This document shows, piece by piece, positions 26,206-35,134 of a DNA stretch of 64,000 nucleotides. How positions within the stretch are numbered: the stretch's first letter is position 1; each line of letters opens with the position of its first letter. The stretch is from an uncultured Fluviicola sp. (GTDB taxonomy: Bacteria; Bacteroidota; Bacteroidia; Flavobacteriales; Crocinitomicaceae), in NCBI RefSeq assembly GCF_946478805.1, contig NZ_CAMLDC010000022.1:12566-76565 (forward strand). The letters are read 5' to 3'. Below the pieces are notes generated by a model, which was not told the DNA's origin, did no database searches, and worked only from the letters and a program-made list of their open reading frames with translations. The translations under genes were made by a program, and so were the position numbers.

Positions 26206-27487
26206 CGCTGCCCAAAGTATCCAAATATTCCTCTTGTTCCATCGCTTCATCCAAAAGGGTTTCATTGGCTTTAAAGGCAATCTTTTTGAATACATACCGT
26301 AACAGGATTAAAGCAATAACTGCAAAAATTGCAGCAACGAAAAAAGGTGTTCCGTAGAAAATCGAATTCTTTTCCGCAAAAGGCACAGATTTGTAGAAAA
26401 TCCACATCATGAAAATCGGTCCGATAATTTCTGCCAAACTCATCAGCGAAGTAAAAATTCCCTGCAATTCGCCCTGTTCGTTATTTTTTACCTGGCTTGA
26501 AACAAGCGAACGGATACTTGGATCTACAATTCCTGAAAATGCGTAAGGTAAAATAATCACGTACATCAACCAGCCGTAAGGAAGTAGGCCGATACCCAAT
26601 GTTACAATGCTCAGGATAATCAGACCCAAAGTTGCCGCGCCCTTTTCTCCCAGTTTTTTCACAATTGGGCCGGACATTAATCCCTGGACCAATCCAAAAC
26701 AAACACCAACTACAGCTAGTGAAATTCCAACATCTTTGGTTTCCCAACCGAAACGGGCAATCGTATAATAATTCCACACAGAATGGATGGCCATATTTGA
26801 AAGCAACACGATAAATGTAACTACGAATAGCCCTCTGTACTTTGGAAAACGTACAATCTGAACAATCGCACCAATCGGATTTGCACGGGCGATACTAAAT
26901 TTTCGGCGGTCAGAAACAGGCAGTGACTCTTTCAAAAAAATCAATCCGTAAATAAAATTAGCCAAAGACAAAAATGCCGCAACCATAAACGGAACACGCA
27001 ATCCGAATTCGGAAGAAACAGCACCAATTGCAGGTCCAATAATAAACCCTACTCCAAACGCTGCTCCAATCAACCCGAAATTCTGGGCACGATTCTTATC
27101 TGTTGAAATATCTGCAATATAAGCTGCTGCAGTGGTGAAACTCGCTCCAAACATTCCTGATACCGCTCTACCAACGATCAACCAAGCCAAACTTGGAGCA
27201 AAATACATGAATACGTAATCCAGGCCCAAGCCCAAAAGTGACATCAAAATAATCGGTCTGCGCCCATAGCGGTCACTCAAATTCCCAATCAATGGGGAAA
27301 ATACGAACTGCATCGCTGCATAAGTTGCTAAAACAATTCCAGAGTATTTGGAAGATTCGTTGATTGACAAATGAGTCGCATCCGCAATCAGACTTGGTAA
27401 AGATGGAATGATAATCCCCAACCCGATTGAATCGATACAAATAGTGATCAAAATAAATAGTAAGCCTTTGGTCTGTTTTTCACTCAT
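26189..27487 (-). CDS. MFS transporter, TCR/Tet-type exporter family
   Basis: The 432-residue protein has 12 predicted TM helices. The MFS motif A GNLSDRYGRRPI lies between TM2 and TM3 (~68-79). The start ITICIDSIGLGIIIPSLP is like TM1 of the DHA1 12-TM drug/H+ antiporters (TetA class), and motif C-like GAAFGVGFIIGPAIGA occurs in TM5. Substrate cannot be read from sequence; resistance is not implied. The charged C-terminal tail is cytoplasmic. It is a single gene leftward, with AraC and MarR genes on the same strand further left. Confidence 0.9.
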   Translation of the reverse strand: MSEKQTKGLLFILITICIDSIGLGIIIPSLPSLIADATHLSINESSKYSGIVLATYAAMQFVFSPLIGNLSDRYGRRPIILMSLLGLGLDYVFMYFAPSLAWLIVGRAVSGMFGASFTTAAAYIADISTDKNRAQNFGLIGAAFGVGFIIGPAIGAVSSEFGLRVPFMVAAFLSLANFIYGLIFLKESLPVSDRRKFSIARANPIGAIVQIVRFPKYRGLFVVTFIVLLSNMAIHSVWNYYTIARFGWETKDVGISLAVVGVCFGLVQGLMSGPIVKKLGEKGAATLGLIILSIVTLGIGLLPYGWLMYVIILPYAFSGIVDPSIRSLVSSQVKNNEQGELQGIFTSLMSLAEIIGPIFMMWIFYKSVPFAEKNSIFYGTPFFVAAIFAVIALILLRYVFKKIAFKANETLLDEAMEQEEYLDTLGSEKSPH

Positions 27488-27668
27488 GCGGCAAAATTAC
27501 GGATTCATTTTCGTTGTGGAAAAATCTGAACTTTAATTTTAGGTAAATTGTTGCTATAGAAGCGTGAATTGAAGATTTAAAAAGATGTAATCGAAAAGAT
27601 TTGGAAATTGTACCCTAACTTTTCGTTTTTCAATTCTCCCTTTTCAATTCATTCACTAGCTTTACAGG

Positions 27669-28352
27669 ATGAAACGTGAATTGGTAAAAACTGCAGACGG
27701 CTCTACAACAATTTATCTTCCCGAGTGGAATGAACATTACCATTCAAGTCACGGAGCCTTACAAGAAGCTCAGCATGTTTTCATTAAGCACGGTCTGAAT
27801 CCGAAATCCGGAGATTATATCACTATTTTTGAAATGGGTTTTGGAACAGGGTTGAATGCCCTGCTCACCTATTTTGCTTCGGAAAAACGAAATCAATACA
27901 TTCATTACATCGGTTTGGAAGCTTTTCCACCAAGTCCCGAAGAAATTGAAGGAATGAATTATACTTCCTTTTCACGCGACGAAGAAGCCGAAGAAGTATT
28001 CAAAAAAATGCACCGGGTGGATTGGAACGTCGCCCGCGAGATCTCGGAGCATTTTGTATTGGAGAAAATTGAAAAGCAGATCCAGGAATTGGAATTGGGT
28101 AAAGAAACCATCGACTTGTGTTATTATGACGCGTTTGGACCGCGGGTTCAACCCGAATTGTGGAGTCCTGAGATTTTCAAGAAGATTTACGATTGGCTCA
28201 GTCCGGGTGGAATCCTAGTTACTTACTGTGCCAAAGGACAAGTGAAACGCGATTTGAAATCGGTAGGTTTTGAAGTAATGGCTTTACCCGGTCCTCCAGG
28301 GAAACGGGAAATGACCAAGGCAATCAAAAGATTGCCAATTACGAATTCCTAA
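27669..28352 (+). CDS. mnmD: tRNA 5-(aminomethyl)-2-thiouridine methyltransferase MnmD
   Basis: It is the stand-alone methyltransferase half of MnmC, which completes the mnm5s2U34 wobble base. The 227-residue protein has the family start DGSTTIYLPEWNEHYHSSHG (10-29), an SAM-binding loop FEMGFGTGLNALL (54-66) and the conserved catalytic-region motif YYDAFGPRVQPELWSPEIF (~148-166). The oxidase domain of MnmC is absent, as usual in Bacteroidetes. A terminator follows directly, so it is a single-gene unit. Confidence 0.92.
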   Translation: MKRELVKTADGSTTIYLPEWNEHYHSSHGALQEAQHVFIKHGLNPKSGDYITIFEMGFGTGLNALLTYFASEKRNQYIHYIGLEAFPPSPEEIEGMNYTSFSRDEEAEEVFKKMHRVDWNVAREISEHFVLEKIEKQIQELELGKETIDLCYYDAFGPRVQPELWSPEIFKKIYDWLSPGGILVTYCAKGQVKRDLKSVGFEVMALPGPPGKREMTKAIKRLPITNS

Positions 28353-28361
28353 TGCCGAATG

Positions 28362-28402
28362 ACGAATTCATTCAATTCCTGTCAGGAAACGAATTCGTTT
28401 TA
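28362..28402 (+). terminator. Terminator after mnmD
   Basis: ACGAATTC / GAATTCGT (28362-28369, 28391-28398) with an inner TTCCTG/CAGGAA stem, then TTTTAT. Confidence 0.7.
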
Positions 28403-28467
28403 TATCGTCGGACAATTCGTAATCGCAATTTATATAGTAATTTTAGAATAGTAAAAAACACAATAAA

Positions 28468-28965
28468 ATGGCAGATGTAAAATTAGGAGGAAATCCTCTA
28501 CACACAAGCGGTGAATTACCGGCAACAGGATCACACGCAACAGACTTTTCATTGGTAAATGCAGACTTAGGAACTAGTTCATTGGACACTTACAAGGGGA
28601 AAAAATTAATTCTAAACATCTTCCCAAGTATCGATACCGGAACGTGTGCAACATCAGTTCGTGAATTCAACAAGAAAGCTTCTTCTTTGGACAACACCAC
28701 CGTTTTATGTATTTCCCGTGATTTGCCTTTCGCCCAAAAACGTTTTTGCGGGGCAGAAGGAATCGAGAATGTGGTAACACTTTCCGATTTCAGAGATGGC
28801 GAATTCGGAAAAAACTACGGATTGGAGTTATTGGACGGACCGTTAAAAGGATTGCATGCACGATCGGTTGTTGTTCTGGACGAGAATCATCAGGTAGTTT
28901 ATACTGAATTGGTTCCGGACATTAAGGATGAACCGAATTACGACGCTGCACTGGCTGCTTTGTAG
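28468..28965 (+). CDS. tpx: Thiol peroxidase (atypical 2-Cys peroxiredoxin)
   Basis: It reduces alkyl hydroperoxides in the cytoplasm with thioredoxin. The 165-residue length is typical. The peroxidatic C60 lies in FPSIDTGTCATSVREF and the resolving C94 in RFCGAEG, 34 residues apart as in E. coli Tpx (C61, C95). The N-terminal GGNPLHTSGELP and active-site Arg in SRDLPFAQ are also conserved. Upstream there is an AT-rich region without a clear promoter; a terminator follows at 29079. Confidence 0.97.
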   Translation: MADVKLGGNPLHTSGELPATGSHATDFSLVNADLGTSSLDTYKGKKLILNIFPSIDTGTCATSVREFNKKASSLDNTTVLCISRDLPFAQKRFCGAEGIENVVTLSDFRDGEFGKNYGLELLDGPLKGLHARSVVVLDENHQVVYTELVPDIKDEPNYDAALAAL

Positions 28966-29078
28966 GAAGTAAAGCTATTGCTTCGGGATTCATTTATACC
29001 AAAAGGTATTACATTGTTGCTCTAAAAAAAGAGAAGTGAATATTTTTTTTTACTTTTAAAAAAAGCATCAACAGATAG

Positions 29079-29114
29079 AAAAGCCTCATTTTCACTAAGA
29101 AACTGAGGCTTTTT
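29079..29114 (+). terminator. Terminator after tpx (possibly bidirectional)
   Basis: AAAAGCCTCA / TGAGGCTTTTT (29079-29088, 29104-29114) between tpx and the convergent receptor gene. Confidence 0.75.
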
Positions 29115-29188
29115 CTTTTATCAACAGGCTCTCTTTTTGTCCTTAGGGATAAGTGTAAGAATATCCTCCATTTACCGTGGTAAACAAT

Positions 29189-31648
29189 TTACAATCCTCC
29201 GTTCAGATTCGGTTTCTCCGGTGGTCCTCCGGCATCCGACTCCGGCTTTTCATACCGACCGAATGAATATGCAACCTTGAACCAGATAATCCGAGTGTCG
29301 TTCTTGGAATAACCATCCATATTCAAATTCTGAAATGCTATACGTGTTGTAGATTGATCCGCGTTGAAAATATCCTCAAAGGATAAGGAAGTCTTTAATT
29401 TCTTGTCATAAAACTCCCTGCTGAACACCACTTCCAGAGCTGAACGGTTCTTGATGAATTGGTAAATCTGGTAATTCCCTTTTGCAGATATATAATAATC
29501 TACATTCATCCGGATTTTCCAAGGCAGAATAAATTGAGAGTAAACACCAGCCGTCCAAATTCCTTTATTTCGCTCCAGGTAATTGTACCCCGATATTTGG
29601 GTTTTGGTGAATTCGCCATACAGGTACATGAACGAAATTTTGTCAATTTCAACCGGTTCATCAAAAAACTTAAGCCCTTTCCTGAATATTCCGAATGGAA
29701 CCGGGAGCGACATGAAGTAAGCCACCGTATTCACATTGTTGTAGGTTTTGAACGTTTGAACAGACTGGAGCGAATTCGGTTGAACAACGATTTCAGAAAG
29801 ATTCAAAGACTGGGAATGCGTGTAATCCACTGATAATTGCAAATAGTCAAAAACAGTGAATTTCAGCTCCGCATTGTCATAAAAATTAGGTTTTAACTGT
29901 GTATTCCCTGTAGAGGAATTGTAAGTGTCATAATAACCGGAATTATTCGGATCAAACTGACTGAAATTCGGAATACCGATTTTACGCGAATACGTTCCAA
30001 TCAGGTTAATATCGGAACTGATGCGGTAAATGGCATTAAACGATGGAAAAAAATTAAAGTAATTATTCTGCGCTGAAGCGGTTACATTCGAACTCCTGGT
30101 AAGGCTGAAGTTTTCAGCCCGCACCCCTGCTCCAACGGAAACCTTCTTGCCTAATCGCTTTTTCAATTCCACATATGCAGCCAAGTTGTCTTCGCGGTAT
30201 TTGAAATCGATACTGGAAGTATAGAACGGATTTGCAAAAATATCATCCGATGCATTTTGAAGGTTGTAGGATCCGACATTATTTGTCCCCAAATTCTGGT
30301 ATTTGATGCCTGTATTCAGATAAAATTTGATTTTTTCAAACGGAATTTCAGCATCTGCCCGAAAATAGAACTTCTGAATTTTCAAGCGGTAATTCAGCAC
30401 ACTAAAATCCTCCGAAGCAAATTCTCGTTGTGTATTGTTTCTGCGCGAATCGTTCCAATAAGTCGAATAGAATGCTGTGATATTCAAAACACGATGCAGC
30501 GTATCGAATTCGTTTCTGTATTTTACAATGAATTCATTGTTCTGACCTTTATTCCGTGACCAATACTTGGTTTGCAGATCGACTACCGGGACAATTTCCC
30601 GACTGCTTGTCGTCGAATTCCCTTTATAGATATTGTCGCTATAAGATCCGTTATAATTCAAGATCAGGTTCGACCGTTTGGTCAACCGGACATTCACGGA
30701 AGGTTTGAAATAATAATATTGGCTGACAGTTTGCTCCTTTCGCTCTGAGATCAGGGCTGCAACCGGATTGAAGGAAGTGTATGATTTATTGGCCGTAGTG
30801 CGATTGGAACGCTCATTATAGGAATATCCCGCCTGAAACTGCCAATTCCAACGTGAACGTCTTCCACTCATAACCAAAGAGGGTGAAAGCTTGTTATTCT
30901 GATTCAATCCGTAATTCAAGGTAAACGTACCGGACAACCATTTGGTGACTTTCCCCAAACTAACAATATTGATGATTGCTCCACTGACATTTGCATCGTA
31001 TGAAGCACCCGGATTCGAAATGATCTCGATTGTTTCCACCGAAGTTGCGGGTAAACTCTTCAGCAAATTCACCAGGTCATCCGTCGACAAACTACTCGGA
31101 ATTCCTTCAAAATAGACACTTGCAATCTGACCACTGATCGCAAAGCCGCCACCAGGATAAGGAACAACGCCCGGAATTTTTAAAATCGCATCATAAATAC
31201 TGCTAACTGTCAGAATCGGGTTATCCTTTACGGTAATTGTTGTCTTATCCGCATCAACCTGGATAAACCTGCGCTGGATTCCGGTAACAGTTACCTCATC
31301 CAATACGGAAACAGTTTCTTTCAAAATCAATTCTCCCAACTGGATTGTATCCACAGTATTGGCCTTGATTTCGAAACTCAATAAAATGGGATCGTACAGT
31401 TGTGTATGAATGGTAAAGGAATAAACCCCGTCCCTTTTTGGAAGTTCAACGATTTGTTGACAAGCCAGAAACTGTTCCCTTTTCAAAATACTGTCCTTCC
31501 CATCAACCTTCATGGAAATACTCAATTGTTTTGGAATATCTTCACATGGGATGTCCTTTCCTGTCAATGAAAATCGAATCCATTGGGACTGTCCTAATAA
31601 GCTGTAAGAAAGAAACAGTAAACAGATAAGGCAAAAGTATCGTGTCAT
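29189..31648 (-). CDS. TonB-dependent-receptor-like outer-membrane protein
   Basis: The 819-residue protein has a signal peptide (~1-20), a carboxypeptidase-regulatory-like N-terminal domain, and a short plug (~115-220) with the motifs KIPGVVPYPGGGFAISGQ and IEIISNPGASYDANVSGAII. A barrel of the 'outer membrane beta-barrel family' type (OMP_b-brl_3) completes it. It lacks a clear TonB box near the N-terminus. The C-terminal end is Pro/Gly-rich (PEKPNLNGGL) and lacks a terminal aromatic residue. No SusD partner follows, so a Sus-type glycan system is unlikely; the ligand is unknown. A divergent lipoprotein gene starts 172 bp to the right. Confidence 0.85.
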   Translation of the reverse strand: MTRYFCLICLLFLSYSLLGQSQWIRFSLTGKDIPCEDIPKQLSISMKVDGKDSILKREQFLACQQIVELPKRDGVYSFTIHTQLYDPILLSFEIKANTVDTIQLGELILKETVSVLDEVTVTGIQRRFIQVDADKTTITVKDNPILTVSSIYDAILKIPGVVPYPGGGFAISGQIASVYFEGIPSSLSTDDLVNLLKSLPATSVETIEIISNPGASYDANVSGAIINIVSLGKVTKWLSGTFTLNYGLNQNNKLSPSLVMSGRRSRWNWQFQAGYSYNERSNRTTANKSYTSFNPVAALISERKEQTVSQYYYFKPSVNVRLTKRSNLILNYNGSYSDNIYKGNSTTSSREIVPVVDLQTKYWSRNKGQNNEFIVKYRNEFDTLHRVLNITAFYSTYWNDSRRNNTQREFASEDFSVLNYRLKIQKFYFRADAEIPFEKIKFYLNTGIKYQNLGTNNVGSYNLQNASDDIFANPFYTSSIDFKYREDNLAAYVELKKRLGKKVSVGAGVRAENFSLTRSSNVTASAQNNYFNFFPSFNAIYRISSDINLIGTYSRKIGIPNFSQFDPNNSGYYDTYNSSTGNTQLKPNFYDNAELKFTVFDYLQLSVDYTHSQSLNLSEIVVQPNSLQSVQTFKTYNNVNTVAYFMSLPVPFGIFRKGLKFFDEPVEIDKISFMYLYGEFTKTQISGYNYLERNKGIWTAGVYSQFILPWKIRMNVDYYISAKGNYQIYQFIKNRSALEVVFSREFYDKKLKTSLSFEDIFNADQSTTRIAFQNLNMDGYSKNDTRIIWFKVAYSFGRYEKPESDAGGPPEKPNLNGGL

Positions 31649-31819
31649 GTGACGGGTTCAGTTTTCAAAATTCAAAAATAGTATTAAAGTCTTTAGGGAA
31701 AGTGAGTTTTGGATGGATGGTTACAGATAATTCAATCAACCATTTGAAAAAAAGTAATAACTGCCCCCCCTGACACTTTACTACTTCCGTTTCTCTTCAA
31801 AATAATTAAATCAAAATAT

Positions 31820-32773
31820 ATGAAACGCCTCAATTTTTTATCAGTACTTCTGGCAGGAGCCTTACTGATTTTTGCCAGCTCTTGTAAAAAAGACAAAACG
31901 CAACCAACGACTCCGGATCCTACGAACCCGGCAACGAATTATGCAGCCACATTTTTCACCAATAACCTGAACAACGGGAAACAAACATTCACGATCAATG
32001 CAGGACAGGCTCAAACCGTTACCGGTAACAAGGGAACTGTCATTCATTTCAACGCGAACTCCTTTGTCACTGCCAATGGCACTCCTGTTACCGGAAGTGT
32101 ACAAATCGAATTGGTTGAAATTTTCAGCAAATCAGATATGATTTTAATGAATAAACAAACCGTTGGTAAAACAGGAAATGGTGGTGTTAGTCAGTTGATT
32201 TCAGGTGGACAATTCAGCATCGTAGCGAAACAAAACGGGCAAAAATTAAAGTTGGCACCGGGAATGAGCTACCAGATAGAAGCTCCTGCACCGAACGGAA
32301 CAACTGGTATGATGGGCTTATTTTATGGACAGGAAGATGGTGAACAGTTGGAATGGACGCAGGCAGATTCGTCATTTGTAAATCCGGGGACCGGCATTTA
32401 TTCGGCATTCCCTGACTCCACAGGATGGGTAAATTTGGATTACTTCATGAACAATCCCGGACCTCTATCAAAATTGAGTGTCCAGATTCCTTCCGGATTC
32501 ACAACTGCAAATACACGTGTATTCGTTTCAATCGACGGTTCCAGTGCTATGGCGGGAATTTATCATGTAGATTCAGGAATTTTCAATTCAGGAGATTACT
32601 ACAAACTACCTGTGGGAATGAGTGTACACTTTGTTATAATCAGTTTGGATAACAATGAAATTCATGCGGCTGTAGTACCTGCAACGATAACAGCCAACCA
32701 TTTGCAGGTAGTCACCTCATTGAGCGCTTATTCTCTTACTCAATTAGATGCATTACTGGACAACCTTCCTTAA
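31820..32773 (+). CDS. Lipoprotein of unknown function
   Basis: The 317-residue protein has a lipobox SSC with lipid Cys22 followed by KKDKTQPTTPDPTNP, a flexible linker. The rest is rich in beta strands (NSFVTANGTPVTGSVQIELVE), resembling the carboxypeptidase-regulatory-like/bacterial Ig type seen in many Bacteroidetes lipoproteins. The Lys-Lys-Asp after Cys would place it in the periplasm or on the outer membrane, depending on local export rules. The divergent receptor gene could be a partner; that is inference only. Confidence 0.75.
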   Translation: MKRLNFLSVLLAGALLIFASSCKKDKTQPTTPDPTNPATNYAATFFTNNLNNGKQTFTINAGQAQTVTGNKGTVIHFNANSFVTANGTPVTGSVQIELVEIFSKSDMILMNKQTVGKTGNGGVSQLISGGQFSIVAKQNGQKLKLAPGMSYQIEAPAPNGTTGMMGLFYGQEDGEQLEWTQADSSFVNPGTGIYSAFPDSTGWVNLDYFMNNPGPLSKLSVQIPSGFTTANTRVFVSIDGSSAMAGIYHVDSGIFNSGDYYKLPVGMSVHFVIISLDNNEIHAAVVPATITANHLQVVTSLSAYSLTQLDALLDNLP

Positions 32774-32789
32774 CTAAATTTCGTTTGTA

Positions 32790-32836
32790 GCAAAGGATGA
32801 GTTATGAGTTATCTCAACCATCCTTTGCTTTGTATT
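32790..32836 (+). terminator. Terminator after the lipoprotein gene
   Basis: A perfect 10-bp stem GCAAAGGATG / CATCCTTTGC (32790-32799, 32819-32828), then TTTGTATTTT. Confidence 0.75.
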
Positions 32837-32867
32837 TTATGTTTGACTGAAACAACTCCCTTATCTT

Positions 32868-33425
32868 TTGTTTGAATTAAATCATGATTCCATTAATGCT
32901 ATAAAAAAAGGTGATCGGAAGATCATACTGGATTTATATCGCTACACATTTCAAGTGTTAATGGGAAATGCTGTCCGATATTCAAACGACCAGGAAAAAC
33001 AAATGGAAATTGTAAACAATGCGTTTATGAAAATTGTAGCGAACATCGATCAATTCAAACTGGGAACAGCTTATTTTTCATGGGCTAAACAAATCGTTAA
33101 ACGTGAGATTATTGATGATTTCAGAAAAAACAAACGCTACAAAGAACTCTTCTCTTACAATGATGATTACAAAAATGATTCGTTGTTAAGCGAGCCGGAA
33201 ATTGATGCTACATTTCAGGCAGAAGAACTGCAACTTTTACTTGACAATTTACCGCCGGCAACAAAACTTGTTTTCAATCTTTATGCCATCGACGGTTACA
33301 CCTCTAAAGAAATCATGGAAGAACTCCAAATCTCTTATGAAACAGTAAAATGGCACATTAAAGAAGCACGAAAACGTTTAAGAAATGTACTAAGTATTCA
33401 TCAAACTCAAGAAATGAAGTCATGA
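32868..33425 (+). CDS. RNA polymerase sigma factor, ECF / sigma-70 family
   Basis: The 185-residue protein has sigma region 2 (IKKGDRKIILDLYRYTFQ ... AYFSWAKQIVKREIIDDFRKNKR) and region 4 with the HTH motif YTSKEIMEELQISYETVKWHIKEARKRL (two blocks, ~146-175). The start is TTG at 32868; no ATG exists before residue 32, and a TATCTTTTG sequence overlaps this point, so the true start could be a few codons further in. It overlaps the next gene by four bases (ATGA), a strong coupling typical of a sigma/anti-sigma pair. No regulon was identified. Confidence 0.85.
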   Translation: MFELNHDSINAIKKGDRKIILDLYRYTFQVLMGNAVRYSNDQEKQMEIVNNAFMKIVANIDQFKLGTAYFSWAKQIVKREIIDDFRKNKRYKELFSYNDDYKNDSLLSEPEIDATFQAEELQLLLDNLPPATKLVFNLYAIDGYTSKEIMEELQISYETVKWHIKEARKRLRNVLSIHQTQEMKS

Positions 33426-35038
33426 AAGATGATAAAGAACATATCGACAAATTGTTCGAGTCATTAAATGACCGTCAGTTCGATATCCCGGAAGCTTTCC
33501 TGGAGGATTTGAATAAGCGTTTGGACAATAATGAACCGAAAAAGAGAAGATTTTCCCTTTTGTGGTTCTTATTACCCGCTGTCTCACTCGGGGCAATCGC
33601 TCTGATTTATTTCCAAGGTTTTGATTCATCAGAAGTAAAGACTACTCTTAATCGGGCAAATAAAACAATTGCAAAAGATGAACGCAAGGAAGATCTGAAA
33701 ACGGAAGACACGATCCTTTTAAGCGAGCCGGATCAAAAGAACCAATCCCCGGTTGATTCGGTTTCTACTCCAACGATTGACAACAGTTTACCTTCAGCGA
33801 AGCAAGTTCAAGTTGAAAAGAAACAATTTAAAGTATCAGAAAAGGGAACGAGCCAAAATAGTTCTTCCAACAAGATTAAATTGAGCCAAAAAACCTTTAA
33901 AGCCAAAAAGAACGAAATCAGGAAACTTTCACTTTCCAAAACACTAAAAACCGAAAACGGAAAATCACATACTGCAATCCATGCGAAAAAGCCCTCAAAA
34001 CTGGTGAAATCACATGCAAATGGAGCACTTCGGAAGCCGGTTAACATCAAGACGCCAAGCTCTCAAAAGAAAGAGCAGAATGTATTGAATCCAAGTATTG
34101 ATGAAAAAAAGACCCAGGATAAGAGTACAACAACTTTAATTCCTGATCCGTCCGGCAATATTTCATCAACAGCAAAACAGGACGATAAAGAACATACTAA
34201 AGAACCTGTCCAGGAAAAAGAAACCGATTCGTCAATCACTCAAAACACGGTTGATACGACCAAGCAAATTAGTTCAATTCAACCTGAAAAAGATGCATCC
34301 ACACCAAAACCTCCAACGAAAAATTGGAAAAAAGAAATCCAGGTTTTTGCCGGATTGGGAGGAAACAGCATACACGACATTCCGAAAAATTCAGAGTACC
34401 TGGCAAAAATCAAGCAAAATCAGCACACGATTCTTGCTCCGTCTTTCGGTGTAAATGCGAACTTCTCTTATAAAAAATTCACGTTCGGATCGGGAATTCA
34501 TTACGAACAGACCGGAGAAAAATTCAAAGTAGACATTAAAAGTGCCGAATTAAAAGATTCCACCTACTCCGAGTTTATCCAGGATTCGATTTGGGTTCAG
34601 GACACTTTAGGAAACTGGATCGAGATTCCTCATGACACCACTATTTATTATACGGTTCAATACATAGATTCGGTATCATCTGCCCAATCATTTCAAAATC
34701 GCTACTCCTGGATTTCAATCCCGATTCATTTCGGTTACCGGTTCGAATTGGGAAATTACGAACTGATTCCACGACTGGGAGCTTCTATCAACATGGGAAT
34801 TAGGCAAGGAATGGGGACTTATCCGAACGCTTCATTTAATAATTCAAGTCATTACAAACCGGTCAAATTCAACGTCTCCTATTTCATTGAACTGGAAGCC
34901 AGGAGGAATTTTGATAAGTGGTTTGTCTTTGTCAATCCTTACTTCCGTTCGATGATTACCCCTGGAGTTTCTGGTGATGTTATACGAAGAAGGTATTCTT
35001 CCTGGGGAGTGCAATTCGGGGTCGGCTTTAAGTTTTAA
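33422..35038 (+). CDS. Putative anti-sigma factor fused to an outer-membrane beta-barrel
   Basis: The 538-residue product has three parts: a short cytoplasmic helix-rich N-terminus (1-44, LFESLNDRQFDIPEAFLEDL), one TM helix (~45-65), a ~230-residue Lys/Ser/Thr/Pro-rich disordered linker (~70-300), and a C-terminal ~240-residue region of amphipathic strands (NANFSYKKFTFGSGIHY, YSWISIPIHFGYRFELGNY, SWGVQFGVGFKF) ending in an aromatic residue, as in porin-like outer-membrane barrels. It starts in the last codon of the sigma gene (ATGA). The anti-sigma role is inferred from coupling and topology; no classical anti-sigma zinc motif is seen. The linker is long enough to span the periplasm. Confidence 0.68.
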   Translation: MKDDKEHIDKLFESLNDRQFDIPEAFLEDLNKRLDNNEPKKRRFSLLWFLLPAVSLGAIALIYFQGFDSSEVKTTLNRANKTIAKDERKEDLKTEDTILLSEPDQKNQSPVDSVSTPTIDNSLPSAKQVQVEKKQFKVSEKGTSQNSSSNKIKLSQKTFKAKKNEIRKLSLSKTLKTENGKSHTAIHAKKPSKLVKSHANGALRKPVNIKTPSSQKKEQNVLNPSIDEKKTQDKSTTTLIPDPSGNISSTAKQDDKEHTKEPVQEKETDSSITQNTVDTTKQISSIQPEKDASTPKPPTKNWKKEIQVFAGLGGNSIHDIPKNSEYLAKIKQNQHTILAPSFGVNANFSYKKFTFGSGIHYEQTGEKFKVDIKSAELKDSTYSEFIQDSIWVQDTLGNWIEIPHDTTIYYTVQYIDSVSSAQSFQNRYSWISIPIHFGYRFELGNYELIPRLGASINMGIRQGMGTYPNASFNNSSHYKPVKFNVSYFIELEARRNFDKWFVFVNPYFRSMITPGVSGDVIRRRYSSWGVQFGVGFKF

Positions 35039-35134
35039 TTGATTAATTTAAAATCTATAATTGATTATTTTTTAGGCATTTTATTTGTTTCAAGCAAACT
35101 TTTTTCATACCTTAAATAAGGAAAACGAGAAAAT

